Assembly (NCBI GenBank): GCA_028875175.1
Contig: JAPPFO010000229.1
Span: 1 to 9,373 of the forward strand
Origin: Chloroflexota bacterium
Lineage (GTDB): Bacteria > Chloroflexota > UBA11872
Direction: 5' to 3'
DNA length: 9,373 nucleotides
Shown: positions 1 to 7,192 of the stretch, piece by piece
How positions within the stretch are numbered: position 1 is the stretch's first letter
Layout of the letters: each line of letters starts with the position of its first letter
The notes under the pieces: generated by a model
The model's database searches: none
The model's input: the letters and a program-made list of their open reading frames with translations, nothing else
Told to the model about the DNA's origin: nothing
Position numbers and translations under genes: made by a program

Positions 1-6
1 GTCCTC

Positions 7-684
7 ATGCGGTGGAAGTTTTCGGCTCGTTTGACGTCGGTAATCGTATTGGCGGTGATCTCGCTGGCCGTCGGCGGGGCAGCGCTTGGTTTGGCGCTGG
101 CTCGCGGCGGATCGGCCGACTCCTCGGAACGAGTAGTTGCGCACATGGAGAACGAGCGGTCCAAGACCAAGGCCGATTCGCGAGTGTCCGGGCGGGGTCA
201 CGACGAGTGGGATAACGACCGCTATTCGCGCTCCGAGCGACAGCGCTCTGGCGATCGGTACGAGCGGAGCAAGGACGGTCGTGGTCGCTTCCACGATTGG
301 TGGGGCTCCCGGCGCGTGATTGTCGTGCCGCGGATTGAAGTGTCTCCGCGCGAATTCTTCCGTGGCGACTCCCCTTTCATGCGCCGATTCGAGCGCATCG
401 CGCCTGAGCGGCAAGCCGTACAGGCAGGCGGCATGGTGATTGCCGTAGGCGAGGTGACGGCCGTGCGCGACGACTTCATAGAGATGTTCACTATGCTGGG
501 CAACGAGGTGACCATTGACCTCAGCCAGCTCGAAACGGGCATCAGGCCGGAGGTGGGTGCGTCGGCAATTGTGATCGCCGAGCGTGACGGCGATGGCTAC
601 GTCGCCCGATCGATGGACCTGCTTGATGTTCGCCTCTCGGAGATGCTGGAGGGCATGCGCGCCCGGTCGCGCTCAGGGTCCTAG
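7..684 (+). CDS. signal-anchored protein with charged linker and DUF5666-like C-terminal domain
   Basis: I do not recognise a named family with certainty. The 225-residue product begins with a basic N-terminus and a hydrophobic stretch (about residues 10-33, rich in V, I, L, A, G). This reads as a signal peptide or single membrane anchor, so the rest is probably outside the membrane. Residues 35-105 are low-complexity and highly charged (Arg, Ser, Asp, Glu). Residues 140-212 look like a small beta-barrel: a G-x-V-x-A-V repeat-like start, alternating hydrophobic strands, and a final strand ending in VARSMDLLDV. This is reminiscent of DUF5666-type domains found in exported bacterial proteins, which is inference from pattern only. 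ATG at 7 is the first start in the window; an earlier start upstream of the window cannot be excluded. A membrane-protein gene follows 84 bases downstream on the same strand. Confidence 0.75.
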   Translation: MRWKFSARLTSVIVLAVISLAVGGAALGLALARGGSADSSERVVAHMENERSKTKADSRVSGRGHDEWDNDRYSRSERQRSGDRYERSKDGRGRFHDWWGSRRVIVVPRIEVSPREFFRGDSPFMRRFERIAPERQAVQAGGMVIAVGEVTAVRDDFIEMFTMLGNEVTIDLSQLETGIRPEVGASAIVIAERDGDGYVARSMDLLDVRLSEMLEGMRARSRSGS

Positions 685-768
685 GGTGATTCATCCGGCC
701 TGCCCATTCGCGCCGCATAGGTAGAGTGTTCGCGTAGGCGCCGGCAAACCCGGCCAGGTGGCGGTGGA

Positions 769-1407
769 ATGCGTACTTTCCGGCATGATCTCGTCGAGGC
801 GCTGGTCGTTATCATCATCTTTACCGCGGTTGGGATGGGGCCCCTCTACGCACTTGGGGCCGTTGCGGGTGGTTTTCTCGACCCGGAGGATCCAAGAAGC
901 TGGGGCGCCAGTTTGCCGGTGATCTACTTGTTGGCCATTGTGCTCATCGGCTACTTCTTTGGCTGGACCATGACTAACCTCGCGGTGGACTTTGAGGCCT
1001 TTTGGCGTTTGCCGGGACGATTGCGGGCGTTCGAGGCGCTGGTGGTCAAGGCTGGCCCTGGCAGCGCTCTGCACGCCGCCGCCAACTGCCAGGATGGCGC
1101 CGTTGGCGCCCTGCGCTATCCGCGACTGCGGAGCCACGGCGTCAATGTACTGGCCATGGCACCGCTGACTTTCGCTTATGTCGCGGTGCGCGGTGCCTGG
1201 CTTGCCTCGTGTCTGGCTGCCGTCTCGGCGGCAATTGAGCTCGGCCGCACAGCGGTCTCCGGTGAATCTACGAGTGCGTCACTCACGGCGCTGGTTGCGT
1301 CACTGCTGGTATTCGGAGCGGCAAGTCTGCTTACACGGGTGCTCGCGATCCCGGCGGCGAGTCAGGCCGTGACTGTTATTGGAGCAGGCAGCGCCACGAG
1401 ACGCTAG
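769..1407 (+). CDS. multi-pass integral membrane protein of unknown function
   Basis: The 212-residue product has four evident hydrophobic segments: about 8-32, 47-71, 127-155 and 168-205. These predict an inner-membrane protein with a central cytoplasmic or periplasmic loop (72-126) rich in Arg and Ala. No catalytic or ligand motif is visible and I do not recognise the family; a Yip1-like or other four-helix family is possible but not supported by a motif. The ATG at 769 is preceded by the purine-rich GGTGGCGGTGGA, a weak ribosome binding site. The stop at 1405-1407 lies 3 bases before the stop of the convergent Nif3-like gene, so no room for a separate terminator exists between them. It may be co-transcribed with the upstream anchored protein. 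Confidence 0.7.
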   Translation: MRTFRHDLVEALVVIIIFTAVGMGPLYALGAVAGGFLDPEDPRSWGASLPVIYLLAIVLIGYFFGWTMTNLAVDFEAFWRLPGRLRAFEALVVKAGPGSALHAAANCQDGAVGALRYPRLRSHGVNVLAMAPLTFAYVAVRGAWLASCLAAVSAAIELGRTAVSGESTSASLTALVASLLVFGAASLLTRVLAIPAASQAVTVIGAGSATRR

Positions 1408-1410
1408 GGA

Positions 1411-2175
1411 TCAGGCGTTCGTTGGAAGGTCCAAGAAGTCGGCCTCGCAGTTGACTTCCGCGCTAATCAGTTCGGCCAGGGCCTGGACGCCAAAGACCTC
1501 TGTCGCGTAGTGGCCAGCGGCCAGGAAGTGGACACCAAGCTCGCGGCTCCACATTTCCACCGGTTCGAACAGGTCCCCGGTTATGAACGCGTCGCAGCCC
1601 TTGGCCACGGCTTCCTGAAAGTACTTGGGGCCGCCGCCGCTACAGACGGCGATTCGCCGGATCTCGGCGGGGCCGTTGGCGTAGAACGCGTGTAGAGGAC
1701 CGATGGCGTCCCTCGCTCGCTGAGCAAGTTCCTGAGCCGGCACCGGGTTAGACACCGAGCCGAACCAGCCGACCGGCCGCTCGCCTGCGTATGCGAATCC
1801 GACGCGCTCCTTCTGAAAGCCGAGCGACTGAATGATGCGTGCGTTGTTGCCGAGCGTGGGATGACCGTCCAGGGCCAGGTGGTAGGCCGCAAGGCTGATG
1901 TCGTAATCGAATAGGACACGCAAGCGTTCGCGCAGCATCGGGTCGATAACCCGCGAGTCGCTGTCCCAGAACAGGCCGTGATGCACGACGACGATTCCCG
2001 CGTCCCGTTCAGCCGCGGCTTCAAAGAGGGCGCGGCTGGCGGACACGGCCGTGACCACGCGTCTAACCACGCGGCGCCCGTGGACTTGCAGGCCCATCGG
2101 ACCGTAGTCCGGGAAGGCCTGGACCTCGAGCACTCTATTCAGATAGGTGACGAGGTCGTCGCGAGGTTCAGGCAC
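1411..2175 (-). CDS. Nif3-like dinuclear metal centre protein (DUF34 / GTP cyclohydrolase 1 type 2 family)
   Basis: The 254-residue product matches the Nif3/DUF34 family from end to end. Residues 26-33 (GPMGLQVHG) fit the N-terminal 'GLQV' signature. H65-H66 in VVVHHGLFW are the classic metal-binding histidine pair. The segment YHLALDGHPTLGNNA is the conserved middle motif, and H222 and E226 in AGHYATEVFG are the C-terminal ligands. Length fits the short form without the inserted PII-like domain. Members form toroidal hexamers with two metals per subunit. Their true substrate is unsettled, and the GTP cyclohydrolase name comes from one member. The start is GTG at 2175, overlapping the end of the DUF5069 gene by 8 bases, which suggests translational coupling. 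It is the last gene of the leftward set. Confidence in the family is high, in the reaction low. Confidence 0.93.
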   Translation of the reverse strand: MPEPRDDLVTYLNRVLEVQAFPDYGPMGLQVHGRRVVRRVVTAVSASRALFEAAAERDAGIVVVHHGLFWDSDSRVIDPMLRERLRVLFDYDISLAAYHLALDGHPTLGNNARIIQSLGFQKERVGFAYAGERPVGWFGSVSNPVPAQELAQRARDAIGPLHAFYANGPAEIRRIAVCSGGGPKYFQEAVAKGCDAFITGDLFEPVEMWSRELGVHFLAAGHYATEVFGVQALAELISAEVNCEADFLDLPTNA

Positions 2176-2461
2176 CAGCCGCCGGTTCGTGAGCCGCCCT
2201 GCGTTCGCGTACCTGGCGAACGAGCTCGGCGTCCGTGTCCGACGAGACCGAGATTTCCATGAACTCGTCGGCGCTCATCCCCAGTTCACCCAGAACGCGC
2301 CGGTCGATGGGACACGGGTAGATATAGTCGTCGATGGTGCCGTCCGCCTTGGCGCGGGCTTTGTCCGACATGCGGGCGATCCACGGAATGCCGCCGATCA
2401 CCAGATCGCGTCCCCGCGGCTGGAAGGTCTGGTTGGTCCCGGAGTCGTTGCTAGCAGCCAT
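2168..2461 (-). CDS. DUF5069 family small protein
   Basis: With ATG at 2461 the product is 97 residues. The core (about 27-60) carries the DUF5069 signature: an ARMSDKARAK segment at 29-38, then YIYPCPIDRR at 46-55, followed by an LGMSADEF helix. The family has no established function. The frame extends upstream to a GTG at 2500 (110 residues). I prefer the ATG because it leaves a 16-base gap to the preceding kinase gene and starts close to the conserved region, whereas the GTG would overlap the kinase gene by 23 bases; neither has a strong ribosome binding site. The 3' end overlaps the Nif3-like gene by 8 bases, so the two are probably translated together. The protein is soluble, with no signal or membrane segment. 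Confidence 0.85.
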   Translation of the reverse strand: MAASNDSGTNQTFQPRGRDLVIGGIPWIARMSDKARAKADGTIDDYIYPCPIDRRVLGELGMSADEFMEISVSSDTDAELVRQVRERRAAHEPAAGA

Positions 2462-2477
2462 GGCTTGCTCGTTTCCG

Positions 2478-3386
2478 CTATCCGCAATCGGACGTGACAC
2501 TTGATTCTAGACGAAGCCCCGCGCGAATCCGTCGTGCCGCGCGCGATCGGCCAGGGATGTGATTCGCCAGGTCCGTGGGGAGGTTTCGGGACTCACCCCA
2601 CAGACCAGCCGCGCGGGCTAGGGCCAGGAGCGTGAGTGCTGCATCCAGGCCATCCGACGCCGACTCGTCCGCATCGCGGTCGGCAAGGCTCAGCACAGCG
2701 CCTGTCTCGCCCACGGCGGTCACGTATTTGGCATAGGTCCAGTCGGCGAAGTCCAGACCCAGAAGCTCAAGATCAATGAACGTGACCGTTTCCGGATTGA
2801 CGATGATGTTCGAGGGCGAGGCGTCGAGGGGTAGGACGAGCAGTTCGTCTGAAGCGATGGTGTGCCGAAGGTCGTCGACGGCGTCTGACGGAACGCTCGG
2901 AAGGGCCTGGGCAACTCCATGCGCCACGGCTGCGAGTTCCACCTGGCGCTTGCCCATGGCCTTCTGGCGCCGGGATTCGGAAATGCGCGTGTTCCAAGGA
3001 GCTAGCGCCTGCAGGAGCCGCAGCCAGGCGCGGCGTACGGTTTCGGCTTCAGATGCGTTCGGGGTGTCGGACGCGAGCAGTCGCTGGAAGACGGTGCTAC
3101 CCGGAATCCAGTCTCGGGCCAGGGCTCTCTTGTCGGCTTCTTCGACAACGAGTGCAGGCACGGGGGCGCCCGCTGGGCCGAGTTTCCGGTAGAGGGCGGC
3201 TTCGGTGCGCAGTCGTTCGTGGGCGTTGGGTCCGTTGAAGAGCTTCAGCGCCAGATCGGCATTGCCAGCCGTCCAGCGCCAAAGGCCCTGACGCACGCGC
3301 CGCAGTCGTCCGTCGCTGGGCTGGTCGGCGGCGGCCAGGACCGCCCTGATCCGGGCCCCGGTCTCAACCGACGGGCTCGAGCTCAA
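2478..3386 (-). CDS. aminoglycoside phosphotransferase-like (APH/choline-kinase fold) protein
   Basis: This probably encodes a small-molecule or protein kinase-like fold of the APH group; the substrate is unknown. Numbered from TTG at 3386 (302 residues), K48 in LALKLFN fits the ATP-binding lysine. E62 lies in the following helix. The catalytic loop reads PLDASPSNIIV, with D188 as candidate catalytic base and N193 as Mg ligand. D205 in FIDLELLG takes the place of the DFG/DFE-like Mg-binding Asp. The usual His of the HGDxxxxN loop is replaced by Pro, so activity is not assured. The start is uncertain: an ATG at 3494 would overlap the upstream DUF2344 gene by 131 bases, TTG at 3386 by 23 bases, and GTG at 3296 would avoid overlap but remove part of the N-lobe. 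The N-terminal stretch encoded inside the overlap is Ser/Pro-rich and looks non-native. Stop at 2478-2480. Confidence 0.75.
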   Translation of the reverse strand: MSSSPSVETGARIRAVLAAADQPSDGRLRRVRQGLWRWTAGNADLALKLFNGPNAHERLRTEAALYRKLGPAGAPVPALVVEEADKRALARDWIPGSTVFQRLLASDTPNASEAETVRRAWLRLLQALAPWNTRISESRRQKAMGKRQVELAAVAHGVAQALPSVPSDAVDDLRHTIASDELLVLPLDASPSNIIVNPETVTFIDLELLGLDFADWTYAKYVTAVGETGAVLSLADRDADESASDGLDAALTLLALARAAGLWGESRNLPTDLANHIPGRSRAARRIRAGLRLESSVTSDCG

Positions 3387-3999
3387 TGTCAGTGCGGATG
3401 GTTGCGGCGGGTTCGATTTCGAGGGCAAGGGCGAGGTCACGCGAGGTGACGATCTGGTCCTGGGCGAGTCGAAGCCGTGCAACGATGCGGCCATTCTCAG
3501 ACTGAAGCGTCTTCACCCCGGGCCGGATGTCGCGCTTGACGCCGTCTGGGTCGCGCGCGCGCTCAATCTCCACTTCGTCCCTGGACATTAGTCGCTCCAC
3601 CCGGTCGGCCAGGTCTCGCGGGGGCGGAGTGATGGTGAATTCATAGTCGGCCCACGTGGTGCGAACGCGGCGTCCGGGCGAGTGAGCAACCTCGACGACC
3701 GCCATGCCAGGGATGGCGGCGGCGGTCAGTCGCGCTTGAACTTGCGATGCGTGTAGCGGGTCGCGAAGGGCCATCGTCATGTACTCGCGGCGGCCTTCGG
3801 CGCCGACGGGGAGCGGCGGGCCGAAGCTGAGGCGGGGCTTGGGGCTGAAGCCGCGGCTGTAGGCCAGGGGAAGGCCGGCGCGACGGGTTACGCGCTCCCA
3901 GGCGCGACGCACGTCGTGCTGGGAAAGGAAGCGCGCGGCGCCTGTCTTGGTGAAGCGGACCAAGAACCAAGTGTCCGGCGCGTCTTGTTCTGATGTCAC
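3364..3999 (-). CDS. DUF2344 / TIGR03936-type radical SAM-associated protein
   Basis: The product from GTG at 3999 has 211 residues and matches the DUF2344 family from near its first residue. It starts with FLVRFTKTGAARFLSQHD (12-29) and carries the diagnostic FSPKPRLSFGPPLPVG (51-66), followed by EYMTM and a second alpha/beta half with basic residues. The family is usually encoded beside, or fused to, a B12-binding radical SAM protein, and its function is unresolved. Here no such partner lies in the window; the next upstream gene is a divergent HNH nuclease. An in-frame TTG at 4053 would add 18 residues without family resemblance, so I chose the GTG. It is the first gene of the leftward set and overlaps the kinase gene. 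I see no convincing promoter in the 147-base divergent gap. Confidence 0.88.
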   Translation of the reverse strand: MTSEQDAPDTWFLVRFTKTGAARFLSQHDVRRAWERVTRRAGLPLAYSRGFSPKPRLSFGPPLPVGAEGRREYMTMALRDPLHASQVQARLTAAAIPGMAVVEVAHSPGRRVRTTWADYEFTITPPPRDLADRVERLMSRDEVEIERARDPDGVKRDIRPGVKTLQSENGRIVARLRLAQDQIVTSRDLALALEIEPAATIRTDIELEPVG

Positions 4000-4146
4000 G
4001 CCCAAGGATAAAACGCGCCACGAACTCGACCACAGGTTTACACGCCTCGGCAATCAGCCTGACCGCCAGAGAATGGACGGCCGCGCGTGGAAGCAAGCTG
4101 CCGACCTGTACCATGGCCGCGGCTACGCGCGACGCGTCGGGGGCCT

Positions 4147-4671
4147 GTGGATACGCCGGTTCTGCTGCTGAATCAGAACTACGAGCCGCTGAACGTCTGC
4201 CGCGTGCGACGCGCGATCGTGCTGCTGGCCAAGGGTAAGGCCGAGCCGCTGGCGCACCACAAGCGCCCGCTGCGCACACCGGCCCGCGAGGTGCCGCGGC
4301 CCAGTGTGATTCGACTTCGCTACTACGTTCGGCGCCCACGTCCCACGATCAAGCTGAGCCGCCGCGAGGTGCTGGTGCGGGACGCGCATACCTGTCAGTA
4401 CTGCGGAACGCGCGGACCTGACATGACTATTGACCACGTGAAGCCGCGGCGGCTTGGCGGGCGGCGGCGGTGGGACAACCTGGTGACGGCGTGCCGTCCC
4501 TGCAATCTGCGAAAGGCCGGACGGACGCCACTTGGGGCCAACATGCGCCTGCTACGGCGGCCGACGCATCCGCGTTCACCGTATTCGCACCTGATCGGCC
4601 GATTCTTCAACGGCAGGTTGGACCCAGCGTGGGCGCCTTACCTGCCTGCCCAACTGCAGCGAGCCAGTTGA
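4147..4671 (+). CDS. HNH endonuclease family protein (paired CxxC zinc type)
   Basis: The product from GTG at 4147 has 174 residues. It opens with VLLLNQNYEPLNVC (5-18) and a VRRAIVLLAKGKAE segment, the characteristic N-terminus of a widespread HNH family in Actinobacteria, Cyanobacteria and Chloroflexota. The nuclease core has two zinc knuckles (C83-xx-C86 and C116-xx-C119), D96-H97 in the first beta strand of the beta-beta-alpha-metal motif, N111 in the middle and N120 after the last cysteine pair. The family is chromosomal and conserved; its cellular role is unclear, although HNH domains cut DNA. GTG at 4087 would add 20 Arg/Pro-rich residues with no resemblance to relatives; a run of five G at 4139-4143 lies just before the chosen start. 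The GNAT gene follows 43 bases later on the same strand. Confidence 0.88.
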   Translation: MDTPVLLLNQNYEPLNVCRVRRAIVLLAKGKAEPLAHHKRPLRTPAREVPRPSVIRLRYYVRRPRPTIKLSRREVLVRDAHTCQYCGTRGPDMTIDHVKPRRLGGRRRWDNLVTACRPCNLRKAGRTPLGANMRLLRRPTHPRSPYSHLIGRFFNGRLDPAWAPYLPAQLQRAS

Positions 4672-4714
4672 GGCGGTTGCTGGTGGCGCGAAGCGCCAAG
4701 GGAGCCGGAGGCCA

Positions 4715-5578
4715 ATGAGCGCGACAATCCACGATGGCGGGCGACCGTTCCTGCCGCCGGGGGTGGTGACCCTGATCGAGGCCACGTTGGGCGCGGGGCT
4801 GGATGCGTTTGGCGCCGACCCGATTCCCGTGATTGGTCAGGCGCCCGGGTTCAACGGGTTGCCGCTGGCGGCGATTCGGCTGGATCGGGGCGCACTGGTG
4901 AGGGCGCGGAACGACTGGCTGGAGGCGCTGCGTCTGGTGGTGTCGAACATGCATGCGGACATGCTGTTCTCGGTTTTCGGCGCTTACGAGCTGGCGCGGG
5001 TGACGCAGCCGGACGGCGTTAGCGCATGGGGGCCGGTGTTCTTCTTTTTTGGCGACGCGTCGACCTGGAACGATCCGGCGGATCCACGGGTGGTGAGCCT
5101 GGGTGCGGATGACCTGGCGGAGGTGGATTACAAGCGGTTCTGGCACTGCTACGACGGCGAGGCACACGAGGGGTATGGGGTTATTGAAGATGGGGAGCTG
5201 GTGGCGCTGGCGGGGGTGCTTCACTTCAGCGATGGGGTTGAGGAAATTGGAATGGACGTGATGCCGGAGGCGCGAGGGCACGGTTTGGGTCGCGCGGTGG
5301 TGGGGGCGGCGGGTACGGCGATTATCGAGCGGGGGAACCTGGCGCTGGCGACGACGTCGCCGTGGAACGTGCCATCGGCGCGAACGTTGCGTTCGGCGGG
5401 TTTGCGCTATTCGTATACCCAGATGATGTCGTTCGACGGGTTCGAAGGGGCGTTTCCGATGCCGGCGCAGCCGCTGGGGCGACCGTTTCCGGGGGCGCGA
5501 AATTTGGCGAATTTTCGAGGTAGTACGGGACTGAACACTTCGACCTGGATGGGACGGGGCCCGGGCCGTGCGGGGTGA
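4715..5578 (+). CDS. GNAT-family N-acetyltransferase with a long N-terminal region
   Basis: The 287-residue product has a GNAT acetyltransferase core in its C-terminal half. After a strand pair (ELVALAGVLHF, about 161-171), EEIGMDVMPEARGHGLG (176-192) gives the acetyl-CoA pyrophosphate loop (R187-GHGLG). A helix and the strand LALATTSPWNVPSARTLRSAGL follow, the usual N-x-x-S-x-x-x-x-x-x-x-G-F/L ending where the acetyl-CoA helix lies. The acceptor substrate is unknown. The N-terminal 125 residues contain no clear motif; they could be a degenerate second GNAT half. The tail after about residue 250 is Gly/Pro/Arg-rich and probably disordered. ATG at 4715 follows GGAG at 4707-4710. It sits 43 bases behind the HNH gene and may share its transcript. 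Third-position G bias is very strong here, as in its neighbours. Confidence 0.85.
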   Translation: MSATIHDGGRPFLPPGVVTLIEATLGAGLDAFGADPIPVIGQAPGFNGLPLAAIRLDRGALVRARNDWLEALRLVVSNMHADMLFSVFGAYELARVTQPDGVSAWGPVFFFFGDASTWNDPADPRVVSLGADDLAEVDYKRFWHCYDGEAHEGYGVIEDGELVALAGVLHFSDGVEEIGMDVMPEARGHGLGRAVVGAAGTAIIERGNLALATTSPWNVPSARTLRSAGLRYSYTQMMSFDGFEGAFPMPAQPLGRPFPGARNLANFRGSTGLNTSTWMGRGPGRAG

Positions 5579-5633
5579 CGCCGGGGGCAGGCTGAGGCGT
5601 CGGGCCGGAGGCGGACGGGCATGGGGACACGGA

Positions 5634-5662
5634 TTGCGAAGGCGGTTGGGCCATTGTACACT
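5634..5662 (+). promoter_or_regulatory. sigma-70-like promoter for the enolase-superfamily gene
   Basis: A -35-like TTGCGA (5634-5639) and a -10-like TACACT (5657-5662) are separated by exactly 17 bases. Each matches the consensus hexamer at four of six positions. The predicted start of transcription is near 5669, giving a leader of about 265 bases before the ATG at 5936. This is a pattern match only. Confidence 0.45.
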
Positions 5663-5671
5663 ACTTGTAGT
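5660..5671. promoter_or_regulatory. candidate operator, 12-base near-palindrome
   Basis: ACTAC-TT-GTAGT is an inverted repeat with perfect 5-base arms around a TT centre. It overlaps the end of the -10 hexamer and the predicted transcription start, the position where a bound repressor would block initiation. The form suits a GntR- or MarR-sized dimer, but no such regulator is encoded in the window. Confidence 0.4.
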
Positions 5672-5935
5672 CAGCTGGCAGCCGTGGTCGGGCAGGATCG
5701 CGGGGAGCCAAGTCCATGGCTCAAGCGGCGACAGTCATGTGCCGTGGGAGTCAGAGAGAGCCGATGCGAGCGACGGCGTCGTGATCCATGGTGATGGTGA
5801 CCGCCGTCGTTCGGATGCATGCCGTCGTGGCCGCAATGTTGCGCCGACGCCAGCCGCGGCCGGCTCGGTTACGAGCCAAAGGCGGGGGCGTCAGCGTGCG
5901 ACACTCCGCAGGTGCGCAAGCTCGAGGTGGCTGGC
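5672..5935 (+). other. long leader with three perfect hairpins, no credible gene
   Basis: The stretch between the GNAT stop (5578) and the ATG at 5936 lacks a convincing coding region; frames across it are Arg/Gly/Ser-rich and motif-free. Its transcribed part can form GAGCCA/TGGCTC (5705-5722), CGACGGCG/CGCCGTCG (5771-5778 with 5802-5809) and GGCTCG-GTTA-CGAGCC (5862-5877). I looked for cobalamin, TPP and SAM riboswitch signatures and did not find them. In DNA this GC-rich some stems arise by chance, so regulation by the leader is only a possibility. Confidence 0.3.
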
Positions 5936-7186
5936 ATGAATATTGTGGCGGTTGAACGCATTGCGGTTGATGCCGGGCACACGGAGCGTCCGGGTCGGCA
6001 GATGCGCCGCAAGTGCGCGGACTGGTCGATCATCGAGGTGTGCAAAGTCACGGCCGACAGCGGGCTGGTTGGCTGGGGCGAGACGGTGCCGCACTACACC
6101 TGGGGCCGGGTGTCGGACGAGGCCGCCGAGAGGGCCATTGGGCGCAATCCGGCCGAACTGATGTGGGACGACGGCCTGGGGGCTGGATTGCAGCAGGCGC
6201 TGTTTGACCTGGCCGGCAAGTCGCTCGGCGTTCCTGCGTATCGCCTGCTGGGCCACAAGGTGCGGGACTGGAGTCCGATCGCGTGGTGGTGCTGGGACAT
6301 GCCGGCGGACGAGTGGGTGGGTGAGACGCAAGATGCCGTGGCGGCCGGATACGCCAGCTTCAAGCTGAAAGCGCGGCCCTGGCACGACTTGCGCGCCGCG
6401 ACGCAGGCGATCAGCGAGGCAACGCCGGAACACTGCGTGTTCGACCTGGACTTCAACAGCCTGCTGGTGTCGGCGGGGCAGGCGCAGCATGTGCTGGCCG
6501 ACCTGGAAACGTTTCCGAAGGTGCATTTCTTCGAGACGCCGATACCGCAGCATGACGTGGAGGGCAACCGGTCGCTGCGGGCGAAACTGCGGCGACCGGT
6601 TGCGATGCACTTCGACAACCCGCCATTTCTTACGGCCGTGAAGGAGGGCGTCTGCGACGGCTGGGTGCTGAACCAGGGGGCGGCGCGGACCGTGCACCAG
6701 GCGGCGCTGGCGGATGAGGCGAACATGCCGCTGTGGCTACAGCTCGTCGGAACCGGGATCACGACGGCGTTCACCGCTCACCTGGGCGCGGTGCTACCGG
6801 CGGCCCAGTGGCCGGCCATCACGTGCCTGAACACCTACCGGGACGACCTGATTCGAGAGCCGCTGGAGATCCGGCGCGGTCACATGCGGGTTCCGGAATC
6901 GCCGGGCCTGGGGATCGAGGTGGACGAGGAAGCCCTGGAACGGCTGCGGCGGCCGGACATTTCGCCGCACGAGCTGCCGCGCATGATTCATACCGTGCGC
7001 TGGGCGGAGGGATCTTCGGCGGTGTACACGGAGCACGACGACATGGAAGCCGACTTCCTGGCGGGCAGCCGGCCTGGATTCGAGCGGGGCGTATCCCTGA
7101 CGACCGAAGAGGATGACGGGAGCCCGGCGTTTGACGAGCGGTGGCAGCAGGTGCGGCAGGCCGGAATCCTGACGCGGTATGCGTGA
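5936..7186 (+). CDS. enolase-superfamily enzyme, mandelate racemase / muconate-lactonizing type
   Basis: The 416-residue product has the N-terminal capping domain (1 to about 115, including WSIIEV...GLVGWGET) followed by the TIM-barrel domain. K143-L-K145 in FKLKARPW is the KxK base motif on the second strand. The three acidic metal ligands are D172 (DFN, matching the DxN of mandelate racemase), E200 (FFETPIP) and D227 (HFDNPP). Such enzymes abstract a proton alpha to a carboxylate with Mg2+; typical products arise by sugar-acid dehydration, racemisation or cycloisomerisation. The substrate cannot be named from sequence. The C-terminus (about 350-416) is longer than usual and acidic. The start at ATG 5936 is supported by GAGG at 5924-5927; an in-frame ATG at 5819 would add 39 unrelated residues. 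The gene stands alone, with its own promoter and leader. Chloroflexota of the SAR202 clade are known for many enolase-superfamily paralogues, which fits. Confidence 0.9.
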   Translation: MNIVAVERIAVDAGHTERPGRQMRRKCADWSIIEVCKVTADSGLVGWGETVPHYTWGRVSDEAAERAIGRNPAELMWDDGLGAGLQQALFDLAGKSLGVPAYRLLGHKVRDWSPIAWWCWDMPADEWVGETQDAVAAGYASFKLKARPWHDLRAATQAISEATPEHCVFDLDFNSLLVSAGQAQHVLADLETFPKVHFFETPIPQHDVEGNRSLRAKLRRPVAMHFDNPPFLTAVKEGVCDGWVLNQGAARTVHQAALADEANMPLWLQLVGTGITTAFTAHLGAVLPAAQWPAITCLNTYRDDLIREPLEIRRGHMRVPESPGLGIEVDEEALERLRRPDISPHELPRMIHTVRWAEGSSAVYTEHDDMEADFLAGSRPGFERGVSLTTEEDDGSPAFDERWQQVRQAGILTRYA

Positions 7187-7192
7187 GTCCTG

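Noticed and set aside
740..754. GCCGG-CAAAC-CCGGC hairpin between the first two genes
   Set aside because: Stem of 5 bases without a T-run; likely chance in GC-rich DNA.
4607..5281. 224-residue minus-strand frame opposite the GNAT gene
   Set aside because: His/Arg/Pro-rich shadow frame; the plus strand encodes a recognisable acetyltransferase.
5672..5935. Cobalamin or other known riboswitch in the leader
   Set aside because: The conserved B12-box, TPP and SAM motifs are absent.
5568..5939. 123-residue open frame between the GNAT and enolase-superfamily genes
   Set aside because: Arg/Gly-rich, no motif, lies over the promoter and hairpin leader.
5891..6697. 268-residue minus-strand frame inside the enolase-superfamily gene
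   Set aside because: A shadow of the strong third-position GC bias of the real gene; the plus-strand product has a full set of catalytic residues.
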